A stretch of DNA of 64,000 bases. Origin: Kitagawia praeruptora. Lineage: Eukaryota > Streptophyta > Magnoliopsida > Apiales > Apiaceae. The DNA is taken from assembly GCA_037693485.1 (NCBI GenBank), contig CM075351.1, forward strand, positions 17,975,001-18,039,000, written 5' to 3'. How positions within the stretch are numbered: position 1 is the first letter of the stretch; each line of letters starts with the position of its first letter. Under the pieces are notes generated by a model. That model did not search any database, was not told where the DNA came from, and saw only the letters and a list, made by a program, of their open reading frames with translations. The position numbers were made by a program, and so were the translations under genes. Of this stretch, positions 44,700-58,265 are shown in pieces.

Positions 44700-44866
44700 T
44701 CGCCACCGAGGGGAACCTCCCACATCCAACACCTGCAGCCCATTACCTCCAAGATCCAATTACCGAACCATGGGCTCTGATCGCCACCGAGGGGAACCTC
44801 CCACATCGAACACCTGCAGCCCATTACCCCCAAGATCCAATTACCGAACCATGGGCTCTGATACCA
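44700..44866 (-). repeat. 81-bp tandem duplication ending in a tRNA-iMet primer-site motif
   Basis: Units 44700-44780 and 44781-44861 differ at about two bases. The right unit runs into GGGCTCTGATACCA (44853-44866), the complement of the primer-binding site TGGTATCAGAGCCC. The left unit has lost the last bases. It may mark the 5' end of a minus-strand LTR element. Open frames across it on both strands are repeat translations. Confidence 0.55.
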
Positions 44867-45626
44867 CATATTAGGTTAGGGGACTTACACAATCCGAGAT
44901 TCACAAACATTAATACAGAGCACATTCAACCAATCGATTAGTAGACAAGATCCACCAAAGCGCGGTCACACATTATTCAAGTATTACTTCTACTTCTATC
45001 AACAATAAGTAAAAGCAAAACAAGAAAACACATAATATTTGACGTGGAAACACCTACGTCCCAACTCATACTATTAATCAAAACAATTATCAATAATACA
45101 TCAAATCAATAACACCTTAACGATGTCCCAACCCGATACTTGAGCCAACAGTGCTCAAGCATCTCCCAAACAATACATTAAGTATTCTCCTTATCAAACA
45201 AATATAATATGACTATGTATATATAGCCATCCAAAACTTAGTCACCAAGACTTACTATACTTGTTGTACATGTATTACCATACTTGTTATACAAGTCTTC
45301 CAATTCTTGGCAACTAATTACCCAATTTAGTGATCAAGACATACCATATATAATAATTGTCTGCACATACAATTATTATCTTACCTACATATATCTTAAA
45401 CCACCCAAACCCATAACATCATATTGGATTTAAACCCAACACTGTGTGTGGAATGGAACATGTTTGGGATTAAAACCTGGTAAAGGAAGGTGTTGATATG
45501 GATATGCAGGCTGTCAAGGGTTGATATGGTAATGATTGAAGTTGATGGGGGCTGTGGAGAGGTTCTCAGGAGGGGTGACAAGAATGTGGCCATCATAGGA
45601 GAACTGGGAGGAAGTTCCAGATGAAG
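44867..45626. other. No gene recognised
   Basis: Possible remnant of the LTR next to the primer-site motif at 44853-44866. No coding features. Confidence 0.35.
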
Positions 45627-45867
45627 TAGGTCACTCGCTGCGTCCAAATGTATCAAGTGAGTCCCTCATCATAAAAATGACTTAAGTTAGTCACTAATTT
45701 GAAATTTTGTATCGAAAAGACTATCTGGGAATGACTAATTTGATACAAATTTTTAAGTTTTCAATTATCAAGTTGATACAAAATTTTAAATTAGTGAGTA
45801 AATTGAATCATTTTTGTAATGAGTGACTCACTTGATACATTTGGGCGTAACGAGTGACAGTGACCTA
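45627..45867. mobile_element. Mariner-type MITE with TA duplication
   Basis: 237 bp (45629-45865) between TA dinucleotides, starting GGTCACTCG and ending AGTGACC. The arms share CCAAATGTATCAAGTGAGT and the inverse with small gaps. No transposase. Confidence 0.7.
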
Positions 45868-48800
45868 TTAGTCCGAATTAATCATGATTTAATGATAATT
45901 ATACTGTTAATATAGGAATTAATATATACCGCATGTAACTATCATCAATATATATATATATATATATATATAAAGGAGGATACGCGAGAGCTTATATGGC
46001 GCTCTAATATCCTTTCAATCTATTTTTCTAATTTTGTAGAATTTTTGAATTTTAAAATATAATTAAATAAAAAGAATTTTAACATATTAGAAGTAGAATA
46101 GATGTTCAAATTTATAGAGAAAATGAGTTCGAATTTATAAGAAAGATGTATAATTAAAAAAATTCTATCGGAAGTAGAATTGATTTTTGAATTTATAAAA
46201 TAGAAAAATACATGTATTGTTGAAATTTTTATTTTTTCTCTTCTAGCTCCTTGGATAAGCAGCACCTGGCAAACATTATATGAATTGTTGAAAATTTTAT
46301 CATTTTCAATATCAAAATCTCTCCTCATTCTTTAAAATCTTCATTATCATTCATGCTCATGCATTACGTATTTTGTAGGTGCTATATAAAGAACAACATG
46401 CAATCCTTCAAAGAACATCTTATTGAATTATTCAATTTGCTCAGGTGCACGCTAGCTACTCTTATGTAACATATAATTAATCTTCAATTACATGAGTTAG
46501 AATGATATATCAAATTTTATTATTTCGCTTTAATGGTTAGTACAAGTCAAAAAAATCGTTACCCATAAAAATACTCAAATAAACAGTTAATTTGTTATTT
46601 AGATTATGAGCGGTTGATTTTGCAGAAATATTGGATCCTTAAGAAAGATAGTGTATCGGGATGGAGAAACGAGAATTTACCAAGTTTCGCTTATACGTGT
46701 ATAATTTCATTTTGAATTAATGGAATTATAGATAAGTATGTTTAGAATTATAAGTTTTAATTATAGGGAAGACATATAATTAGAAATTTTATTGAAAGTA
46801 GAATAGTTATTTATAAAACATATGATTAAAAGTTTTATTGAAGTAGAATAGGAGTTCGAATTTTTAAAGAATAAGAGTTCGAATTTATATAAAAAACATA
46901 TAATTAAAAGTTTTATTGGAAGTAAAATAGTTGTTTGAATATATAAAGGAGACATAGTAGAATAGGTATTCAAATTTATAAATGAGAAGAGTTGAATTTA
47001 TAAGGAAGTCATATAACTAAATTCTATTGGAAGTATAATAGTATTTATAAGGCAATTGATTAAAAGTTCTATTTGAAGTAGAATAGGAGTTCGAATTTAT
47101 TGAGAATAAGAGTTCGAATTTATAGAAAAAAATATATAATTAAAAGTTCTATTGGAAGTAGAATATGTGTTTGAATATATAAATGAGACATATAATTAAG
47201 CATTTTATTGGAAGTAGAATATAAGCATAGTGATGACATCTTTTACGATCTTCTAAAATTAACGCCTTTTAAATGTTCTCAATATATTTTTATAATTTTT
47301 TAAAATTTTAGGAGTTTAAACGCTAATAAATATAAAAATATTTTTTAACATATTAGAAGTAGAATAGGTGTTCGAATTTATAGAGGAGAAGAATTCGAAT
47401 TTATAGGGAAGACTTATAATTAAAATTTCTATTGGAAGTAGAATAGTTATTGATAAGACATATGATTGAAAGTTTTATTGGAAGTAGAATAGGAGTTCAA
47501 ATTTATAGAGATTAGGAGTCCGAATTTATGGGAAAAACATATAATTGAAAGATCTATTAGAAGTAGAATATGTGTTTGAATATATAAAGGAGATATTAAA
47601 GTAAATATTTTATTGAAAGTAGAATACAAGGATGGTGGTAATACCTTTTACGATCTTCTAAAATTATCTATTTTTATATAAGTTAATTAAACTTCTATTA
47701 GAAAAATTTATTCATAAATCCAATACTATTCTCATAAAAAAGTCTTCGTATTTAAAAAGAAAAGAATTGATGTGTTAACATACATTCTCATGCGAGAAGC
47801 CTAAATAAATACAAGAGTTCTATAATATAAAAAGAAAAGAAGATATACTTTCATTTTTTAAAACTCCGTAAATTTTAGAAAGTTTAGAGAAATTAAAATT
47901 TGGAATTCACTCTATTTTTAGGTTTTGATTTTAAGAAAAAAAGTTATTGTATAAGATAAGTATCATCAATAATATGTAATGAAGTTAAAATTTTGATTCT
48001 AAACGAGAGCAGCTCGAAACGTATTTAACGGGAAGATGGCTCATAATAAAAAATTGTATTAGCTATTAAATTTGATACTGATGTTATAACTTTTGTTTTA
48101 CTGTTAGGATTCGATTTTTATGGATAAACATTGGTATACGACTAATATATGTAAAAGTTAGGGTTTTGGTCTTACACGAGAGAGCGACTTAATAAAAATT
48201 ACCGTATTTAACGAGAAAGTAGTTCATTAGAGAAAACCGTGTTGAATATTAAAATTTTAATATTTATGACATAATAGAAGATCAAAATATTTTGAATTTT
48301 TTAGAATTTTAGGATTTTAAATGTTAATAACTAGAAAACAATCCTTTAACCTATTAGAAGCATAATATGTGTTCCAATTTATAGAGAACAAGAGTTTGAA
48401 TTTATAGGAAATACATATAATCAAAAATTCTATTGAAAGTAGAATAAGTGTTTGTAAGACATATAATTAAGAGTTTATTATAAGTAAAATAGGAAAACTA
48501 ATTTATAGAGAAGAAAAGTTTGAATTTATAGAAAATACATATAATTAAATAAGTTATTGGAGGTACAAAAGATGTTTGAATATATAAAGAATACATATAA
48601 TATATAAAAATATTTTATTGGAAGTAGAATACGAGAACAGTGGAGAGACGTCTTATATGATTTTTTTTAATTATATATTTTTTCCTAAAAATTCTTTATT
48701 TTAACTTTTTAATACAAGTTAATTATACTTACATTAGAAAAATATTAATCCCGTAACAAAAATTCTTCGTATTTAAAAAAAATTATGTGTTAACATAATA

Positions 48801-49603
48801 GAAAGACATTCACATGTGAAAACTGTAAATAAATACAGGAATATCCATAATATACATAAAATATAAGATGTATTTTCATCTTTTAAAACTCCATAAATAT
48901 TGAAAAGTTTTAAAAATGTAAAAATTGGAATTTACAATCCTTTAAGGTTTTAATTTCTAAAAAAAAATATTTTATAAGATATATATCTCAATAATATGTA
49001 ATGAAGTTAGAATTCGGTTCCGAACAAGAACGTCTCAAAACTTGTTTAACGGGAAGACGGCTCACTAAAAAAGATAGTATTAGTTTTTTAATTTGATAAT
49101 GATGTCATAATTTTTTTCATTTTTTTAGGGTTCGATTTTTATGGATAAAAATTATTTTATAAAACTTTATAATATACTCCCTCCGTCCCATCCATTTGTT
49201 AACATTTCAAAATACGATGTCTGGCACGCATTTTAAGGTGGAATTTAAGGATGGTTGCATAATTTATTTTTGAAATTTTCTTTTTTGTATAAAAATATAA
49301 CAATCCTATTTTTATACAAAAAAACATAATTTTAAAAATAAGTTATGGAACAATCCTTAAAATTCATCTTAAAATACGTGCCAGAAAGTGACAAAAAAAA
49401 TGTTAACTATTGGGTGTAGGGCTGCATAACTTTCTGGTCTGGAGGTAAATTAGACTGGACCGGGTCTACCGGTCCAAGGACCGGACCGAATATAACCGGT
49501 CCGGTCCCCGATCCAAAAAATAAAAAAAATCCGGTCTTCGGTCCGGTCCGGTCCAAACCCTGAAAACACCCGGTCCAGACCGGATCGGACTGGATTTTAT
49601 GTA

Positions 49604-52600
49604 TCTATACTATTATATAAAAGCCGGAACATTAAAAGTTTGGTTCAACGGTACCTATTGAATTTACCTAATTACCCTTACTCAATTACAGATCTACTAA
49701 TTAATCAATTTCCTTTTTCAGGTTACACATATTATCTTTGCTATTTTCAAGAACTAAATAATTTTCTTTTTCAGGTAAAATACAATATCTTTTATATTTT
49801 CTCTAACTAAAATTTCTCTTTATTAATCAATTTTCTTTTTCAGTTTAAACATATAACATTTTCTATTTTTCAGTAACTAAATAATTTCCTTTTTTATTTA
49901 AAATAGAATATCATTTACATTTTATCTAATTAAAATTTCTCCTTTTTAAAAACACTACGAGCAATTTTGTTTAATAAAATAACATAATTATATATAATTA
50001 CTATTAATTAATAAATTACCTTTTTCGGTCAAAACACATTACCTTTTCTCTTTTCTCTAACTAAAATCTCTCTTTTTTCAATTATATCGTGGATGGTTAC
50101 CTTTTTCAGCAAAACACGTTACCTTTTTTCTTTCTTCTTACTAAAATCTCCAATTTTCTAATTATATTACATGCGTTTCTATTTAATAAAAAAATAATAT
50201 TATAATACTAATAATTAACCAATTACCTTTTCAGCTAAAAATAACATAATTATATATAATTATTATTAACTAATTAATTAACTTTTTCAGTCAAAACACG
50301 TTACCTTTTCTCTTTTCTCAAACTAAAATCTCTCTTTTTCCAATTATATCATGGACGGTTACCTTTTTTCAGTAAAACACGTTACCTTTTTTATTTCTTC
50401 TTACTAAAACCTCCATTTTTCTAATTATATTACAGGCGTTTCTATTTAATACAAATAAAATAATAATATTATAATCTATACTATTATATAAATTCCGAAA
50501 CATTGAAAGTTTTGGTACATGATTTTTGGTACCTGTTTTTTGGTACGTCGTGAATTTACTTATTTACCCTTCACTTTAAAACTCCTAAAATAAATAATAA
50601 CATAATATAATAAATGGTAAGTAGTCGATTGACTTTTTTCATATTTACTTTTAATTGAAGATATTACCTTTTTATAAACACCAAAAAACATCAATCATAT
50701 CATATCTTCCAATCATTAATATTGTCTTTCGAATTACAACACATTGCCTTTTTAATTTAAAACTCATTTTACAATCATTAATATATACCCATAATAAATG
50801 GTAAGTACTCGATTTTTTTTTTCACATTTACTTTTTATTGAATTTACTTATTTACCCTTCACTCTAAAAAAATATATATGATATCTATACTATTAAAAAA
50901 ACTAAAATAAATAATAACATAATATAATAAATGGTAAGTAGTCGATTGACTTTTTTCATATTTACTTTTAATTGAGGATATTATATTTTTATAAACACCT
51001 AAAAACATCAATCATATCATATCTTCCAATCCTTAATATTTCCTTTCGAATTAAAACATGTTGCCTTTTAAATTTAAAACTAATTTTACAATCATTAATA
51101 TATACCCGAAAATGTCACATCATATTTTTCAATTATTAATAAAATATATTAAAAATTTGTATGCGTTGTTTATAATAAGAAAACGTTATTATAATCAGTA
51201 AACATGTGTATATTAAATGATGTTAAATTAAAATTAATCTATACTATATTATAAAAGATGAAACATTAAAAGTTTTGGTACCTATTTTTTGGTATATGTT
51301 TTTTAGGATTTCGTGAATTTACTTATTTAACCTTTATTATAAAGAAAAAAATATACGATATCTATACTATTAAAACACCTAAAATAAATAATAACATAAT
51401 ATAATTAATGGTAATTAGTCGATTTCATTTTTCACATCTACTTTTTAATTGAAGATATTACCTTCTATAAACACCTAAAAATATCTATCATATCTTCCAA
51501 TCATATCATATATAGCAATTATTAATATATACCAAAAATATCACATCCAATCTTCTAATTACTAACAAAATCTATACTATTATATAAAATCCGAAACATT
51601 AAAAGTTTGGTTCAACGGTACCTATTGAATTTACCTAATTACCCTTACTCAATTACAGATCTATTAACTAATCAATTTCCTTTTTCAGGTTACGCATATT
51701 ATCTTTTCTATTTTCAAGAACTAAATAATTTCCTTTTCCAAGTAAAATACAATATCTTTTATATTTTATCTAACTAAAATTTCTCATTTATTAATCAATT
51801 TCCTTTTTCAGTTTAAACATATAACCTTTTCTATTTTTCAATAACTAAATAATTTCATTTTTGATTTAAAATAGAATATCTTTTACATTTTATCTAACTA
51901 AAATTTCTCCTTTTTAAAAACACTACGATCACTTTTGTTTAAAAAAAATAACTTAATTATATATAATTGCTATTAACTAATCAATTACCTTTTTCAGTCA
52001 AAACACGTTATCTTTTCTGTTTTCTCTAACTAAAATCTCTCTTTTTCCAATTATATTACAGGCGTTTCTATTTAATAAGAAAATATATAATATTATAATA
52101 CTAATAATTAACCAATTACCATTTCAGCTAAAAAATAACATAATTATATATAATTATTATTAACTAATCAATTACTTTTTTCAGTCAAAACACGTTACCT
52201 TTTCTCTTTTCTCTAACAAAAATCTCTCTTTTTCCAATTATATCATGGACGGTTACCTTTTTTCAGCAAAACACGTTACCTTTTTTCTTTCTTCTTACTA
52301 AAACCTCCATTTTTCTAATTATATTACAGGCGTTTCTATTTAATACAAATAAAAATAATAATATTATAATACTAATAATTAACCGATTACCTTTTCAGCT
52401 AAAATATACCATCTTTTCTTTTTTTCCCTCTAATTACATTCCCTTTTTGTTCTAGAAATATAACGGGTAGGGTTAATTTCTCATTTTCTAAAAACTATGA
52501 ACAATTTTATTTCGTAAAATAACATAATTAAATTATAATTACTATAAACTAATCAATTACTTTTTCCACATAAATCATGCACGTTACCTTTCTATTTTTT

Positions 52601-53206
52601 CTCTAACTATTTTTTTTTTAATTATATCACGGACGGTTCTATTTAATAAAATAAACTAATAATATTATAATATTTTTAAATAATCGATTACCTTTTTCAG
52701 CTAAAACATATCATATTTTCTATATTTTCTAACTAAAATCCATTTTATATTAGAAATACCACGGACAATATTATTTTCTCATTTTCTAAAAACATTACGA
52801 GCAATTGTATTTAGTAAAATAACGTAATTCAATTATAATTACTATAAACTAATCAATTACCTTTTTCACCTAGAACATATAATCTTTTTAATTTTCACTA
52901 ACTAAATTTTCTATTTTTCTAATCATACCACAGACATTCTATTTAATAAAATGAAGTAATAATTTTATAATTACTAATAATTAATTGATTATTCTTTTTA
53001 ACTAAAACCTATCATCTTTTCTATATTTTCTAACTAAATCCCTCCTTTTCTAGAAATATCACGAATAACATTTATATAATTATTATCAAATCATCTCATA
53101 TAAAAAGTAAGCCTCCAAAATTCATGTTTCTTAAAAAATAATTTTAAGTAATGAAATTTTTTATATAATATAAAAAAATCCGTGCATCGCACGGGTTTTA
53201 GGCTAG
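49604..53206 (+). mobile_element. Helitron A (composite)
   Basis: Starts A|TCTATACTATTATATAAAAG, a standard plant Helitron 5' end. It finishes with the hairpin CCGTGC-ATC-GCACGG (53180-53194) and CTAG|T (53203-53206). Several further 5' ends lie inside (about 50474, 50885, 51237, 51362 and 51570), so it is a nest of related copies sharing one end. Long internal repeats (TTACCTTTTTCAGTCAAAAC type) recur about 50020, 50270, 51985 and 52170. No Rep/helicase gene. Confidence 0.75.
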
Positions 53207-53244
53207 TATAGTTAATTTTACACTATTTTTTCTTTTAAATTATA

Positions 53245-56116
53245 CTAGCTTATAGCCCGTGCGTTGCACGGATTTTTTTGATATGTAACAAATTTTATTT
53301 TATGTTACAATTATATTTTTATAATCATTATTTACAATATTTTATTTTAATTTTAATATTAATAATTTAATACATTTTAATTAATAATATGCCTGGTTTA
53401 AAACTTATATTATAAAATTTTATAATAAATATATCGTTGATAGAATTCGAACCTTGAATATAATATATTTAATCATTAGATTTAACGATTTTGATTTTTT
53501 ACTAAAAAACTAATGGTCATTATTCATAGTATACGAATTTTTATTATATTTTATTAGTGATTAGAAGATATGATATGAAATTTTTGGGTAAATATTAATT
53601 ATTTCTATATATGATATGATTGGAAGATATGATATGATTGATATTTTTAGGTATTTATAAAAGGTAATTTCTTCGACTAAAAGTAAATGTGAAAAAGACA
53701 ATCGACTAGTTACCATTAATTATACTATGTTATTATTTATTTTAGGTGTTTAAATAGCATAGATATTCTATATATTTTTCTTTATAATAAAGGTTAAATA
53801 AGTAAATTCACGAAATACTAAAAAACATATACCAAAAAATAGGTACCAAAATTTTTAATGTTTCGACAATTATATAATTAATTAATTTTAATTTAATATA
53901 TTTTATATACTCATGTTTACGGATTATACTAAAGTTTCCTTATTATAAAAACGTATACATATTTTTAATATATTTTATTAATAATTGAAAAATATGATGT
54001 GATATTTTCGGGTATATATTAATGATTGTAAAATTAGTTTTAAATTAAAAATGTAACCTGTTTTAATTCGAAAGGAAATATTAATGATTGGAAGATATGA
54101 TACGATTGATGTTTTTAAGTGTTTATAAAAGGTAATATCTTCAATTAAAAGTAAATGTGAAAAAAGGCAATCGACTAACCATTAATTTTTATTATGTTAT
54201 TATTTATTTTTGGAGTTTTAATAATATAGATATCATATATATATTTTTTTATAATGAAGGGTAAATAAGTAAATTCACAATGTACCAAAAAATAGGTACC
54301 AAAACTTTTAATGTTTCGGCTTTTATATAATACTATAGATAGATATGTTGTTCGTGATATTTTAGAAAATGATGGATTTTAGTTTAAAAATATTGAAAAG
54401 ATATTGAAAAGGTGAAATATTTTAGATGAAAAACGTAATCGGTTAGTCATTAGTTATTATATTGTTATTATTTTATTGTACTTAAATAAAGCAAACCAAA
54501 CAGGTTTTTCTGAAAAAAAAAATTAAAAAGGTAATGTATTTTAGCTGAAAAAGGTAATTGCTTAATTATTTGTAATTATAATATTTTATTTTATTAAACA
54601 TAATTGCTCATAGTTTTTTTAGAAAAGGAAAAATAATAGCTAAATAAACTGTATTTTACGTAAAAAGAAAAATTGGCTATTGAAAAATAGAAAAGGTAGC
54701 ATATTTTACTTGATAAAGGAAATAATTTCTCCTATTTTATGTGTAAAAAGATGAGTTATTGGAAAATAGAAAAGGTAACATGTTTTACCTGAAGAAGGAA
54801 ATTTATTAGTTATTAGTATTTATAAATAATTAAGTATGGATAATTACGTAAAATAACATGTGCCATTAAATAAGGGTAAATAAATAAATAAATTGAAAAA
54901 AATAGAAAAATATAAAAGGTAACATATTTTAGCTGAAAAAGGTAATTGATTAATTATTAGTAATTATAATATTTTATTTTATTAAACATAATTGCTAATA
55001 GTGTTAAATAGAACCGCCGATGATATAATTGGAAAAAAAAAGAGATTTTAGTTAGAGAAAATAGAAAGGTAACATGAAGATGACTTGATTCATGTGAAAA
55101 TGGCAATTGAATAGTTTATAGTAAATATAATTTAATTATGTTATTTAACTAAATAAAATTGCTCATAATTTTTAGAAAATGAGAAATTAATGTTGCCCGT
55201 TATATTTCTAGGAAAAAAGGGAATTTAATTAGAAAAAATTGAAAAGATTATATATTTTAGTTGAAAAGCTAATCGGTTAATTATTATTATTATAATATTA
55301 GTATTATTTTATTTTTTTAAATAGAAACGCCCGTGATATAATTGAAAAAAAGGAGGTTTTAGTAAGAGAAAAGAAAAAAGGTAACGTGATTTGGCTGAAA
55401 AAGGTAACCGTCCATGATATAATTGGAAAAAGAATGATTTTAGTTAGAGAAAAGAGAAAAGGTAACGTGTTTTGATTGAAAAAGGTAATTGATTAGTTAA
55501 TAGTAATTATAATATAATTATGTTATTTTATTAAACAAAATTGCTCATAGTGTTTTTAAAAAAGAAAAATTTTAGTTAGATAAAATGTAAAAGATATTCT
55601 AATTTAACTGAAAAAGGAAATTATTTAATTATTGTAAAATAGAAAAGGTAATATGTTTAACCTGAAAAAGGAAATTGATTCATAAAGAAGAAATTTTAGT
55701 TAGATAAAATATAAAAGATATTGTATTTTACTTGAAAAAGGAAATTATTTAATTCTTGAAAAGTAGAAAAGATAATATGTTAAATCTGAAAAAGGAAATT
55801 GATTAGTTAGTAGTAATTGAGTAAAGGTAAATAAGTAAAATCAACAGGTAGAAAAGATAATATGTTTAACCTGAAAAAGGAAATTGATTCATAAAAGAGA
55901 AATTTTAGTTAGATAAAATATAAAATATATTTTATTTTACTTGAAAAAGGAAATTATTTAATTCTTGAAAAGTAGAAAAGATAATATGTTTAATCTGACA
56001 AAGGAAATTGATTGGTTAGTAGTAATTGAGTAAGGGTAAATAAGTAAAATCAACAGGTACCATACCAACCGACCAACCAAACTTTTAATGTTTCGGCTTT
56101 TATATAATAGTATAGA
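53245..56116 (-). mobile_element. Helitron B (composite, reverse orientation)
   Basis: A mirror of Helitron A: CTAG (53245-53248), then the inverse hairpin CCGTGC-GTT-GCACGG (53257-53271), and the 5' end reading TCTATACTATTATATAAAAG on the minus strand, ending at 56116. A second internal 5' end is near 54310-54350. The body is similar to that of Helitron A, so together they form a long imperfect inverted repeat centred near 53225. Confidence 0.75.
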
Positions 56117-56818
56117 TAGTTTAATGATTAAATATTCACACATAACATATTTTAGTGATCCAAATTGGTAAATAATAAATTTATGAAATAGTATATATAA
56201 ACACTATAATATAAATGATTAAATTTCATATTTCATACTATAAATTATTTATAATTACGTTTACAAATTAATGTTACTTTACAAATAATATGACATTTAC
56301 TTATTTTTAAATTTAAATTAACTTACCAAGTAATTCATATATCAACAAAGAATGAAAATTAAATTATAAAAATTATTTTTTTAATAAAATATTAACTAAC
56401 CGGTCCAAACCGGTCCGGTCCGGGTTTTTGCGGTCCGGTCCGGTCCGGTCCGGTCCCAAAGACCGGTTATGACCGGTCCGGTCCCCGGGCCATGAATTCA
56501 ATAAAATCCGGTCTTCGGTCCGGTCCGGGTCGGTCCGGTCCGGGTCGGTCCGGTCCGGTCCGGGTCGATCCGGTCCGGTCCGATTTTGGACCTTTTTAAT
56601 TGGGTGGGACGGAGGGAGTATATGTTAATGTTGAGATTTCGATTTTAACGAGAGAGCGGCTAAATCGAATGAACTGTGTTTAACACGAAATCGGTTTATT
56701 AGAAAAGATTATGTACCTATTAAAATTTTATATTAAAAAATACAATATAACGTAAATATGTTTTGAATTTTTTTTAGAAAATGTTGTAACGCCTCCGCGA
56801 AGCGGCTTTATCTGCTAG

Positions 56819-57246
56819 TTAAATCATTAAAATAGGAGGTCTATGTAAGCTAAGACACCTCTTAAGCATGGAAAAGGAGTTTGGATAACCTCCACAACTG
56901 AGAAACATGGCTGATTAACATCAAAACAGAGTCCATAATTAACTTGATCCATGTATTAGACATTTTATATGGGTACGATTACGAGTCATATACCGAGTTT
57001 ATATCAACGATTTTGGTGAGCTTGCCTTATTCATCATAAACCTGCAAAATCAATCTTAAATACAATCAAACAATCATCCATTTTTAATGAGATTCGGTCA
57101 GTTGTGCTTCAAACAGGAAGCCGGGTACCTCACGGGATAACGATTTTCCATATTTGGTATTGTTACTATTTTTCTCCATCAACAACCAGGTTCATTTTGA
57201 ATTATACAATTAAGGAGTTTGATCAGTGCTAAATGATTTGGAAGCA
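56819..57246. other. No gene recognised
   Basis: Short AT-rich stretch between the Helitron cluster and the foldback element. No structure seen. Confidence 0.4.
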
Positions 57247-57506
57247 TAATTTTAAGAGTTAATTGCAAAAAAGTGGTCATATTTTACACTCATTTCCAAA
57301 AAAGTGACTAGATTTTCAATTTTGCAAAATGGTGGCCAGACTTGCCTTTTTCCTTTCAAAAAAGTGGCTGGAGATGATTTTCAGCTTATTTGGCAGGGGT
57401 AAAATGGGAAAATATGTTATTTTATTAAAAAATAATGCTAAAAAAACCAAAATTATCCAAAAAAATCCCAAAATTAATATGTGTCACCATATGATTGGTT
57501 ATATTC

Positions 57507-57572
<66 letters not shown>

Positions 57573-57919
57573 GCCCCTCCATGCATGCACATAAATTGAC
57601 TAATTAAATCTTGACAACTCAAATTTGTGAATTTTTTTGTGAATTAATGTGCATACATGGGGGCATTATTATTATTACGAATATAATCAATCATATGGTG
57701 ACACATATTAATTTGGGAATTTTTGTGGACAATTTTTGGGATCTCTAGCATTTTTTTTCCCATTTTACCCCTGCCAAAAAGCTGAAAATCGCCTGTAGCC
57801 ACCTTTTTGAAAGGAAAAAGGCAAGTATGGCCACCATTTTGCAAAATTGAAAATCTTGCCACTTTTTTGAAAATGAGTGTAAAATCTTGTCACCACTTTG
57901 AAGTTTACTCTAATTTTAA
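57247..57919. mobile_element. Mutator-like foldback MITE 3 with 9-bp target duplication
   Basis: A 655-bp element (57256-57910) starting GAGTTAATTGC and ending GTTTACTC, with arms that pair over about 250 bp. It is flanked by the perfect 9-bp repeat TAATTTTAA (57247-57255 and 57911-57919). A pure (AAT)n tract of about 60 bases (57510-57570) lies in the left half and is shorter in the right, giving poly-Asn/poly-Ile frames that are not genes. Confidence 0.88.
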
Positions 57920-57969
57920 TTATCTTTAATAGGATAATTTTTTCTTCCCTGTACACCCCATTTGTAGTA

Positions 57970-58265
57970 CTAGCTTTATACCTGTGCGATGCACGGGTAA
58001 TTTTATTAATAATTTTTAGTAAAATTTTATTATAATTTTTTTTTCTTGAAAAATTAGTTTTATAAAATTTTGAATAATATTTTTACTTTTAATGATAATA
58101 ATACATATGTTATATGATTGGTAAGTATACACTTGTTTTTTTCTTGTAAATGGTTCTTTTGTAATTTATATTTCAAAATTTAGGCTAACATATTTTTTAA
58201 TATTTCATAATTATTTTTTATTTTATTAGATTATATATGATATACTTAAAATATAGGTACTATAT
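57970..58265 (-). mobile_element. Helitron 3' end, interrupted by the gag-only LTR element
   Basis: CTAG at 57970-57973 and the hairpin CCTGTGC-GAT-GCACGGG (57981-57997) form an inverse Helitron terminus. The body runs rightward and is cut at 58265, where an LTR element begins; the 5' end lies outside the window or was lost. Confidence 0.6.

Larger units (their letters stand above)
49417..56598. mobile_element. hAT-like non-autonomous element with CCGGTCC subterminal arrays
   Basis: Flanked by the perfect 8-bp duplication ATTGGGTG (49409-49416 and 56599-56606), the length made by hAT transposases. The left end is TAGGGCTGC; the right end (inverse TAAAAAGG) has diverged from it. Dense CCGGTCCGGTCC-type repeats occupy 49455-49600 and 56398-56590, a usual hAT subterminal pattern. 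Without the two Helitrons inside, the element is only about 0.7 kb and has no transposase. Confidence 0.75.
49175..56620. mobile_element. Stowaway-like MITE split by a later hAT insertion
   Basis: The left part (49177-49416) starts CTCCCTCCGTCCCATCC; the right part (56607-56618) ends GGGACGGAGGGAG. TA flanks both ends. The related Helitron copy at about 19085-19100 shows the empty site (CTTTATAATATATGTTAAAG), which confirms the insertion and its TA duplication. Confidence 0.85.
45948..56818 (+). mobile_element. Cluster of Helitron-family repeats with nested insertions
   Basis: Opens with TATATATAAAGGAGG and GGATACGCGAGAG (45976). Degenerate AGTAGAATAGG/GTTCGAATTTATAGAG units recur at 46080-46200, 46760-47220, 47340-47640 and 48340-48620, separated by partial heads (for example 47265 and 48290), so it is several truncated copies. 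The last copy resumes at 56621 after a nested insertion and ends with the hairpin CCGC-GAA-GCGG and CTAG (56815-56818). Confidence 0.6.

Noticed and set aside
57329..57607. Frame with a poly-Asn tract
   Set aside because: It lies in a Mutator foldback and its Asn run is the (AAT)n tract; the other strand gives poly-Ile.
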